DNA of 64,000 nt from NCBI GenBank assembly GCA_009103225.1, contig RHPI01003578.1:80534-144533 (forward strand), given 5' to 3'. Below the pieces are notes generated by a model that saw nothing but the letters and a program-made list of their open reading frames with translations, did no database searches and was not told the origin of the DNA. This DNA comes from Chlorokybus atmophyticus. Taxonomy: Eukaryota; Streptophyta; Chlorokybophyceae; Chlorokybales; Chlorokybaceae. Each line of letters begins with the position of its first letter. Positions within the stretch are counted from its first letter, which is position 1. A program made the translations under genes and the position numbers. Of this stretch, positions 24,738 to 32,573 are shown one piece after another.

Positions 24738-26109
24738 AAGTAAATTATAGCTAGATTCTCCATTTAAGTTGAGGGCAAGGCCGAACTGTTGGGGGGCCGT
24801 TTCTATCGGTGCAAGGTGCCTAAGGTTCAGCAGCACCTACTTGCAGCACCCCCTGGTCCCGCGCCCTGAGCATAGCAGCAGCATTGAGCTACCCCGACCG
24901 ACAGTGACACCCCGGGTCACCTGTGGGTGACTGTCTGAGACATTTGTCAAAAATTAATGTGTGTGTACGTGGTTAAACAGTCATGTGCACAAGTTTTGTA
25001 CATCGATGTGTGTGCGCGTGTGCGTGTGCGTGTGTACACATGCATACACACACGCATGACTGTGCACACGCGCGCCCGCGCTTGCATGCATTGCGTGGGT
25101 GTACTTCAAGCACGCATACATACACACAACCTTATCCTCACGGCACCTTCAAGCAAGAATTGCATGCCAGCTGCTTTGTTAAAGGCACCAACCACGCCTC
25201 CTCCACCAAGCAGCTTTTAGTTGTCAGCACTTTGCTTAAGCATCCGCCTGTGTAACCTAACATGTTCGCTTGCACTACATCAACTATGCAACTGGAAGCA
25301 ACTTTCTGATTAAGCTGATCTGGCCAATGCACAGCTGCGGGCACAAGGCATGCAGCTCCTGCTTAGAAGTTGACATGTGCAGTTGCACCAACCTACTTGA
25401 AGTCAATATGTCGATCAAGCTAGCAGCCATCAGCTGCCGACTTGGTGTAATTGCGCAAAACAACAGGCATGAATGCTTACTGACTCACAATGCTAATGCA
25501 TCCGCAATTTCATCAGCCAAGAGCTAACACAAGACAACTCAATTGTGACATGCATTAGCAACATCACTCATGCATGAGCACCGGAATAATTGGCACTTAC
25601 AATAATAGCACAGTTGCTCACGGCAGGTCAAACAAGAGCTGCACCTAGTTTAATCTCACCGTTAGCAAGCCAGCATCAGCAAGTGTTGATAACAACAGTG
25701 GCAGCAGCAGCGGCGGCTGTAACAGTGCGCATGCTTGCCGAAAGACTACAGCAGCAATGCTACGTCTAACAATCGCTTTGGCTGCTAGCAGCAGCGCATC
25801 TAGCTTCGACAAAATGAACAACCCATTGCTCATGCCCGCACCATCACCGCCGCCGCCGCCAGCTGGATTGCAGCAGCACCAACAATGACAGCTTATCCAA
25901 TTCCATTTGTATGTCCACAAGCGCGGATAACCACAATGTTAGCATCTTGCGCTCTCTGCTGGCGTAAGGCCGACCCAATCTGAGTCAGCGGTACAGTATG
26001 TAATGAGCTGCAGACCGCAGTGCCTGGTGCGCTAGCACCGCCGTGGTACCGGGCCGGTGCTGCTCTGGTTAGCAAGTCGCAGAGCACAGCGACCAACCCT
26101 GGTCCTATA

Positions 26110-26283
26110 CAGTCTAACCTCGATAAGTGCATATTCGATAAGTGCATATCCGCGATAAGTGCATGGTTTTGCCCAACACCAATGCATGCTCTACTGGTAG
26201 TATAAGGCAGCGTAAGTGCATATCCGCGATAAGTGCATAGAAAGAGGTGTTCCCGATGGTATGCTCTTATTGAGGTTAGACTG
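26110..26283. mobile_element. Pogo-type MITE, 174 bp, TA target site
   Basis: The left end CAGTCTAACCTCGATAAG and the right end are inverted repeats of each other (the right end reads CAGTCTAACCTCAATAAG on the minus strand). The dinucleotide TA stands on both sides (26108-26109 and 26284-26285), the usual target duplication of the Tc1/mariner/pogo group. TIRs of the CAGT..AACCTC.ATAA type are known for pogo/Tigger-like elements. There is no coding capacity. Internally the phrase GATAAGTGCAT is repeated several times, extending the terminal motif inward. It would depend on a transposase encoded elsewhere. Confidence 0.85.
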
Positions 26284-26703
26284 TAGCTCAGGCCGCGTGC
26301 TGACCAGTGCTGTATCGGTGTACAAGCCACAGGACACACGACCAGCCCTAGTCCGGTCATTCGGACCATACTGGCGGGCTCCCGGGGCGGACCACCGGTG
26401 GTCCGATCACGCCGAACCAGTTGCGGCAGTGGTACGCTGAGCTGTGCCAGACGTGGCCTGCGCGCCGCCTCTTACTGGTTCGCGCGTATAACGCCGGGTG
26501 CTACACAGGCTCCATCTCTCCTCCACCTGCTCCAAATGACGCCTGCTCCTGCGCAGTACTTCAGCGGCAGTACATAATCAACGTAGCTGTACATAGCTGT
26601 AGCTGTACTGTACAGTCTGTACATAAGCATCTGGTACAGTGATATACTACATGCTACTGGCCACAGTGTGCAATGCAGCATTCCCAGCTCACATTTGCTC
26701 ATC

Positions 26704-26739
26704 TTGTGCACTCATGCAGCATTGTGCACTCATGCAGCA
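26704..26739. repeat. 18-bp tandem duplication
   Basis: TTGTGCACTCATGCAGCA occurs twice in a row, exactly. Confidence 0.85.
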
Positions 26740-27042
26740 TTCACAGCTGGAGTGCGCCCCACCACTTGCTTTTGCTAAAAACATGACAAGCAGTAATTAA
26801 GTATTGGGTTCAAGGAAGAGCTGATGCATCAAGAATTAAGCAATAAGTTTAAACGTCCACAGTTTACAAACTACTGGGACTTTATGTCAATGTACATGCC
26901 GGTAAAAATGCGTACGGTGTCTAGCAGTGACTTCGCACTCCTGCCATCTTTAACGATTTTTCGGTTTTAACCCTCCTCCAGCACAACCTTTTTACTACCT
27001 CAAAGGGGGATAACTCTTGGTTTGATGCTATGCATTGACCAC

Positions 27043-27930
27043 TCACATCCCATCTGACGATAGCTTCCTAAAGTAGTCCACTCTTATCTTGTAATTGTCA
27101 AGCACCTTGGTCACCACGGCAATCCATAGCCCCGGGTGAAGGTGACTGCTTCCTCTTTTATGGGGTAGGCGAAAGTCCCACACAGACGCCCGCACATCTT
27201 TCACGTGCAAGACTTCACCCTCTGCTGGCCAGCGGGGGACTGCAACATCCGCCGCTGTTACTTTAATATCAAAGGATGCATAGTTGTACGCAAGCATGCC
27301 ATTATAGTTTCATCATAGCAGCAGCCAAATCTTGCGCAAAATATGGTCTGCACGAAACAATGCCCTGCGGTTTATGCTGGGGCCCAGCTTGCTTGCCCAA
27401 ATGTCTCGATCACAGAGATACTCTCTGTCTTTATCGCACTCCACCAGGTGGCGAGCAACTGCGTAGATGGTGGCATTCTCGGCAAAACGGTTGTGAATAA
27501 GATCCTCAACTCTGCAGCATGTTTCATCTTCCTTAATGACATCGTCTGCCTTGCCTGTATGTACACTGCTTGCACGCTTTGACCTAAAAACACGCTATAT
27601 GAGCAATAGGTGGGGTGTACCTGTAGATAAGTCTGTTGCGGAAAAGGGCCGTATAGCTCCAAACAGTGCATGGTATGTCACCTTGGATATTCTCCTCTTC
27701 CCCCAATAATCGCTCTAGCTCGTCATTCAGCTTTTTGACGCGAGACGTGCTTGGCGTGCGACAGCTGAGGATAATCTTGTGCAAAATCCCAGAGTTGCTT
27801 AGCCTGTTCTTGTGCGCGGTCAGTGTTAAAGGTTTGCCCGCCCATGACTTTGGCACAAGCAGCCATCAACTGGTTAGCTCGCTAGGGCAGCAGAACACCA
27901 GCCCATTAATCCTCTCGTAGGGTGTTTGGA
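27043..27930 (-). pseudogene. Possible decayed or fragmentary coding sequence
   Basis: Several minus-strand frames have protein-like composition but do not join. One around 27860-27590 has RVKKLNDELERLLGEEE. One around 27560-27370 has LLATWWSAIKTESISVIE. One at 27297-27043 has VLHVKDVRASVWDFRLPH and a good stop. I found no convincing splice sites between them. This may be a relic of a mobile-element gene. No family is recognised. Confidence 0.25.
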
Positions 27931-28197
27931 GTGGAGAGGAACCATTGGCGCTGTAATCTGCAGCATGGGCATTTATAAGCAAATGAAGTGCATGCGTACA
28001 TATTGTTAGGCAATGAAGTTGCTCGAGTACCTGCGCGCGAAAGAGAGCTCATACTCCTTGAAGTTACACAAGGTGTTTACGCGCGGACCAGTCGGAGGCG
28101 GCGCGCAGACCACGTCTGGCACGTTAAAGCGTACCAGTGCCGCGAGTGGTCCTGCGTGACCTGACCACCGGTTGTCCGACCTCGAAGCCCGCCGATA

Positions 28198-28666
28198 CAG
28201 TCTTACCCCGCTAAGAGAATTCGTCTTAAGAGCATAACCCCGCTTAAAGCATGAAAAATGAAATTACCAAACATCATAGAGGCAAGTGTTGCACCTTAAA
28301 AGAATATGACTATTCGCGAAGAGCATATTTGTTTTTCCTGAAGTTTGCGTGGGTTTCATAGGTTTAAATGAGGGGTGTGATATTAAGTTGAATGTCACGC
28401 ATGACGGGTAAGGTGATAGGCGTGATAAGTGTGACGAGTAGGGCATGACGGGTAATCCATCAGACGTACTTGGTGTGGTGACGTGATGGGTGCAATGTAA
28501 TGAGCGCGACGTGTTATGCGTGAGGTGATGAGAAACCCTCGTAGATAGCATATTTATGCTCTTGATGTCCAAGAGCATATTATGATCTTAGGCGTCAAGT
28601 GGAAAACCTCGCTAACAGCATAAGATGACGCGGGATAAACAGTATGCTCATAACGAGGGTAGACTG
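28198..28666 (-). mobile_element. Pogo-type MITE, 469 bp, copy 1
   Basis: The ends are CAGTCTTACCCCGCTAAGAG (left) and, on the minus strand, CAGTCTACCCTCGTTATGAG (right). TA flanks both sides (28196-28197 and 28667-28668). The body is non-coding and full of TAAGAGCATA-like motifs derived from the TIR. An open frame of about 100 codons lies on the minus strand, but the same frame in copy 2 differs freely, so I do not call it a gene. Copy 2 (29674-30101) is in the opposite orientation. Confidence 0.82.
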
Positions 28667-28679
28667 TATGGTCCCCTCC

Positions 28680-29606
28680 TGTAACAATTGGGGCCCGACC
28701 ACTAGGCTATGGTAGTAAAAGACACTACCATGAGTGAGGTCTGTCACAATTTATCCCAATTCGTGACATTCCTCCCCAATTTAACCCATGAGTTCCTCAT
28801 AATCCAATGAGGCACTAGCCCACGTCGCCGTTTTCGCGGCCGTACCACAATCGGTCTGCCCGCGGCCTGTTGGATCCGGCCACCGAACGGTCCTGACCGA
28901 CCGAACGGCCATCCTCACCGCGCGACCTGCCATCGCAGCGCGACCGCTCATGCGGCCTTAGGTTGAACTGGCTCGGCGCGCAGGTCGTGATCCCGCGCCC
29001 AGCCTAGGGCAAGCCGCCCCAAATGTTTTTGTTTTTGCCTTGGATCTGCCTCAGTCCCCTACGGGAATTGAACCTGAGACGTCAAGCTCCGAAACCATTG
29101 TAACAATTGGGGCCCGACCACTAGGCTATGGTAGTAAAAGACACTACCATGAGTGAGGTCTGTCACAATTTATCCCAATTCGTGACATTCCTCCCCAATT
29201 TAACCCATGAGTTCCTCATAATCCAATGAGGCACTAGCCCACGTCGCCGTTTTCGCGGCCGTACCACAATCGGTCTGCCCGCGGCCTGTTGGATCCGGCC
29301 ACCGAACGGTCCTGACCGACCGAACGGCCATCCTCACCGCGCGACCTGCCATCGCAGCGCGACCGCTCATGCGGCCTTAGGTTGAACTGGCTCGGCGCGC
29401 AGGTCGTGATCCCGCGCCCAGCCTAGGGCAAGCCGCCCCAAATGTTTTTGTTTTTGCCTTGGATCTGCCTCAGTCCCCTACGGGAATTGAACCTGAGACG
29501 TCAAGCTCCGAAACCATTGTAACAATTGGGGCCCGACCACTAGGCTATGGTAGTAAAAGACACTACCATGAGTGAGGTCTGTCACAATTTATCCCAATTC
29601 GTGACA
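28680..29606 (-). mobile_element. Tandem TRIM: three LTRs, two internal regions
   Basis: Three copies of an 89-bp repeat (28680-28768, 29099-29187, 29518-29606) begin TGTAACAATTGGGG and end CCCAATTCGTGACA. They are separated by two identical-looking 330-bp internal regions (unit 419 bp). On the minus strand the sequence after each LTR starts TGGTTTCGGAGCTTGA (PBS-like). The sequence before the next LTR ends AATTGGGGAGGAA (polypurine tract). A 5-bp target duplication CCTCC flanks the whole array (28675-28679 and 29607-29611). LTR-internal-LTR-internal-LTR with one TSD is the known product of recombination between TRIM copies. The PBS-like phrase and GAGCTTGA are shared with the TRIM at 17450, so the two belong to one lineage. 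The minus strand also reads like tRNA A and B boxes (TAGCCTAGTGG, GGTTCAATTCC), so a SINE-like origin of part of the sequence is an alternative. Confidence 0.88.
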
Positions 29607-29673
29607 CCTCCCCAATAACTGAACCAGGGCTGGTCGCGTGCCCCGCGGCCTAAAAACCAGTGCAGCACTAGTA

Positions 29674-30101
29674 CAGTCTACCCTCGCTAAGAGCATACTG
29701 TTTATCTTGCGTCATCTTATGCTGTTGGCGGGGTTATGCACTTGACGCCTAAGATCATAATATGCTCTCTGACATCAAGAGCATAAATATGCTATTTACG
29801 AGGGTTACTCATCACATCACGCATAACGCGTCACGCTCATTACACCACACCTATCATGTCATCATAGCAAGTACATCCATTGGATTACCCGTCATGCCCT
29901 ACTCGTCACACTTATCATGCCTACCACCTTACCCGTCATGCGTGACACCCACCTTACTAGCATACCCCTCACTTAAACCTATGAAACCTACGAAAACTTC
30001 AGGAAAAACAATTATGCTCTTCGCGAATAGTTATATTCTATTGAGGTGCAACATTTGCTGCTATGATGTTTGGTTATTTAAATTTTTCATGCTTTAAGCG
30101 G
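29674..30101 (+). mobile_element. Pogo-type MITE, copy 2, truncated
   Basis: It begins CAGTCTACCCTCGCTAAGAG after TA (29672-29673) and matches the reverse complement of copy 1 (28198-28666) along its length, ending abruptly near 30101 where copy 1 would continue for about 40 bp to the second TIR. Copies 1 and 2 form an inverted pair with the TRIM array between them. Confidence 0.78.
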
Positions 30102-30281
30102 TCCAACCAGCGTGCAACAGACCGGCACATTCAAACAGTTTGAATAATCGCCAGTGCTAACGGTCGATGATAGATACCTTGCCCCGATTGCAGCAGTAAC
30201 ATACGCCGCGCGCCAGCGGAGATTCACAACTCCAGTGACGCGGGCCGCGGCGCGATGATTGCGCTTCATAGTCCGCGAGTG

Positions 30282-30404
30282 TGTGGTGTTTGTTAATGAC
30301 TGAGTATGCTAAGAGAGCATATTCAGCCGTTTATAAGCATTACACAGCCTCTCATAGTAGCGGTTTTGCTACTGTGGCTAAGTCGGTTAAAGCCAGGTTC
30401 CACA
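30282..30404 (+). repeat. 123-bp direct repeat, copy 1
   Basis: The sequence from TGTGGTGTTTGTTAATGACT to GGTTCCACA recurs at 30691-30813 with only a few differences. It contains a small hairpin (TATGCT...AGCATA). The repeat spacing is 409 bp. This could be a pair of very short LTRs or part of a larger tandem repeat. Neither TG..CA ends with TSD nor PBS/PPT signals are clear. Confidence 0.8.
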
Positions 30405-30690
30405 ATGCTATCGGAGCTAAAGGTCTCGAGTTGGAGTCCCACCGGGCGCAAAAAGTTGCGCACGAGTGGGTAGAACAAGACCGCGTTTAGAACGATCCAA
30501 GTCCGAATTAAGACCGGGTACGGCTGACTTAGTCGGCGCGCAGAGTCCCTCCTGCGCGTGCCAACGTGGCAAGTCGCCGCGGATAACTATGCGGTATGAC
30601 CGGCTAGAGGCAGGTTATGACCGGACGTGAGTCAGCCCTGTCAGTTTGTAGGTGGCTGTTCAGGTAGTTCACGGTTAAAGCCGGGTTGAA

Positions 30691-30813
30691 TGTGGTGCTT
30701 GTTAATAACTGAGTATGCTAAGAGAGCATATTCAGCCGTTTATAAGCATTACACAGCCTCTCATAGTAGCGATTTTGCTACTGTGGCTAAGTCGGTTAAA
30801 GCCAGGTTCCACA
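30691..30813 (+). repeat. 123-bp direct repeat, copy 2
   Basis: Second copy of the repeat at 30282-30404. After it, the short phrase CCACAATGTCCTGA is itself repeated twice (about 30820-30847). Confidence 0.8.
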
Positions 30814-30887
30814 GACTGCCACAATGTCCTGACCACAATGTCCTGACAGGGGCAAACTGCACCGCGTGTCGCTGGAGATTCCCCAAC

Positions 30888-31161
30888 TCAGGCTCGCGCG
30901 GTGCTTACTGCCCATGCATTTGGGGGAAGGGCATTCCTGCGGACTGCTGCGGCGGCTGTTAAGCCGCTTAACAGCCGCCGCAGCAGTCCCAATGTAGTGA
31001 GGCAAAATGCAATGTCGTGGCCCATCTTCCCACAATACGAACACGCCAGGCCTTGCCTTTTTCGAGAGTACTTTGCTGTGTCCGGTCCCGTTTGCTGCTC
31101 CTCATGCCGAGCACCAATGGGAACGCCGTTTGCAACCATCACACTCCCTACCGGAACTAAC
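30888..31161 (-). pseudogene. CCHC zinc-knuckle frame, cut by the transposon
   Basis: The minus-strand frame carries CSYCGKMGHDIAFC, a CX2CX4HX4C zinc knuckle as found in gag-like and other RNA-binding proteins, and ends with TGA at 30888. Upstream it runs into the left end of the 8.6-kb element. If the element and one TTGG copy are removed, the frame continues without a stop into 39743-39792, where an ATG stands at 39792 after an upstream stop. So the element interrupted an open frame of about 109 codons. The owner could be an older retroelement or a host gene. A 49-bp palindrome lies inside the frame. Confidence 0.55.
30941..30989. repeat. Perfect 24-bp palindrome with 1-nt centre
   Basis: GGACTGCTGCGGCGGCTGTT begins an arm of 24 bases that is repeated exactly in reverse complement after a single C. 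It is GC-rich and could extrude as a cruciform or form a very stable RNA hairpin. It lies just 3' of the zinc-knuckle codons on the minus strand. Confidence 0.9.
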
Positions 31162-31165
31162 TTGG
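31162..31165. repeat. Target site duplication TTGG, left copy
   Basis: TTGG directly precedes the left TIR and recurs at 39743-39746 directly after the right TIR. Restoration of an open frame across the empty site supports a 4-bp duplication. Confidence 0.8.
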
Positions 31166-31213
31166 CAGCCGGAAAGCCCGAGAGGGTCGCGCCAGGCGTT
31201 CATTGTCTCAAAA
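31166..31213. repeat. Left terminal inverted repeat
   Basis: Starts CAGCCGGAAAGCCCGAG and, after an 11-bp insertion (31188-31198) absent from the right end, continues TTCATTGTCTCAAAA. Apart from the insertion it matches the right TIR at 36 of 37 positions. Confidence 0.88.
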
Positions 31214-31237
31214 TTTGTGATGCCGGTCAATGCGCCA

Positions 31238-31287
31238 TGACGTTGCGGCTTGTTAACGGTTGATGGCTGTGTTAGTGCGTTGACGTG
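31238..31287. repeat. Left subterminal ACGT motifs
   Basis: TGACGTTG (31238-31245) and CGTTGACGTG (31278-31287) share the GTTGACGT/ACGTCAAC core with four copies near the right end. Possible binding sites of an element protein. Confidence 0.5.
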
Positions 31288-31371
31288 CGGAGCCGTCAAT
31301 AAGTGTCGGCGGTGGTGATGTGTGTTAGGGTATGGTGACGACGATCGTGTCGATCTTGATGTGACAGAGTG

Positions 31372-32353
31372 ATGTCGGTAGCGCAGCGGGAACGTCAGCG
31401 CAGCCATCAGGCTGTCAACTTTGAGCTCTGCTGGCATTGCTCCCGCGCAACGCAGAACGAGGGTTTTGTCGCCATGGCTGGTCTGAGTCACAGGGCGGCG
31501 GCGGTGAGTGGTGTGGGGCAATGGCGGGCGATGGTGCTGGCGTGGTGGTTGAGGGGGGTGGTGTTGATGGTGGTGAGCGTGATCACCGCCCGCAGAGCGC
31601 CGCGGTGAATGCTGTGAGTGATTTGGCGGCGTTGGTGGCCGCGGTTCATGGTCGTGGGGTGCAGCAGCGCCGTGGGTCTGCAGCGGGTGGGCCACAGGAC
31701 GGTCCATTCATTGATTGTGCGCGGGCGGAGCGCAAACCTCCTAGTTACGCTGTCCAGCGCGACACCGACTTCTGCTTCCGTGACATGCGCCAGGTTTGTG
31801 GTTTGTGTTGAGACTTTATGTGCATGTGTGTGTGCAAGCGTTCTGCAACGTATGACGTGTGACTAATGCGTGTGTGTTTGCAGGTAACCCTGCGTGGGTT
31901 GATGATATGGCCGCGTGAGATGGAGGGTGGTGAATTGGAGACCTTGCACCTGGATTTCTGCAATGGTTTTGAGTTGGCGATCACTGCCCACTCGGAGGAG
32001 CCTGACCCTGAGCGGTGGGGTGCTGTTCTGCCCGACATTGTGTGTGTTGAACACTTGGTCCGTGGCGTGCCACTTGGCCGCGCCTGTTTTCAGATGGGTG
32101 ATGATCCAGCCGCAGGTGAGCACAGCTGATTTGACTCGTGTTGCATGATTAGTTTAGGTGTTTATGCATGTTGACAATGCTGGTCTCATGTGTGCTTGTG
32201 CGTGCAGGGCGGCGCCTCGCATGGCTTGACCTGGAGGGTGCTCCTAGTGGGTACTCACGCCCTGGCTCTATTATGTTCCCAGTCACGCCTCGGTTGGGGC
32301 GCGCCTGCCTGGCTCACGGTCGCCACGCGTTTGTGCATCTGCCTGATGCTTAG
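31372..32353 (+). CDS. Transposon accessory protein, 235 aa, unknown family
   Basis: Four exons (31372-31503, 31596-31793, 31884-32115, 32208-32353) join in phase with uniform introns of 92, 90 and 92 nt, giving 236 codons to TAG. The N terminus has ELCWHCSRATQNEGF with a CxxC pair. The middle is Ala/Gly/Arg-rich. The C-terminal half is a compact domain with phrases TLRGLMIWPREMEG, LDFCNGFELAITAHS and PVTPRLGRACLAHG. I recognise no family. No signal peptide or membrane segment is seen. The gene lies wholly inside the transposon, next to its left TIR and convergent with the large gene, with 220 bp between the stops. The regular splicing and lack of stops argue that it is under selection as part of the element. 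A role in transposition is inference only. Confidence 0.75.
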
Positions 32354-32573
32354 ATTGTGTGTGTGTGTGGTTATGTTGTGGTGAGCAGTGTTTCCTGCAG
32401 AGTACTGTTGTACATATGTGCGAGCGTGTTGTTTGTGGCCTGTGTTATGTTCAACTGTGGCACGGTGCTGTGTGAATGTGCTCAACCCTTGACAGTGTAA
32501 TACCTTTTTTGCATTGTGGCCTGATCGACACATGTGATGCATATTGAATTTCATAGTCGAGTAGTTTGATTGC

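Larger units (their letters stand above)
23601..26107. other. Repeat-rich intergenic DNA
   Basis: No gene is recognised. It contains an inverted repeat (23850-23892), an AT-rich block with TATACATATA runs (about 24130-24215), a 33-bp tandem duplication (24672-24737), and a stretch rich in TG/CA dinucleotides (about 24955-25130). Confidence 0.5.

Noticed and set aside
28264..28578. Open frame of about 105 codons in the MITE, with a similar frame in its inverted copy
   Set aside because: The two copies differ by scattered substitutions without a coding pattern, and the frame is made of TIR-derived repeats. It is a non-coding MITE body.
28680..29606. A tRNA gene suggested by A- and B-box-like sequences
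   Set aside because: No cloverleaf with a proper acceptor stem and anticodon arm can be drawn, and the boxes lie in a repeated LTR-type element.
31102..31707. 201-codon minus-strand frame at the left end of the transposon
   Set aside because: It crosses the TIR and lies antisense to the spliced accessory gene. It is His/Pro/Arg-rich with no motif.
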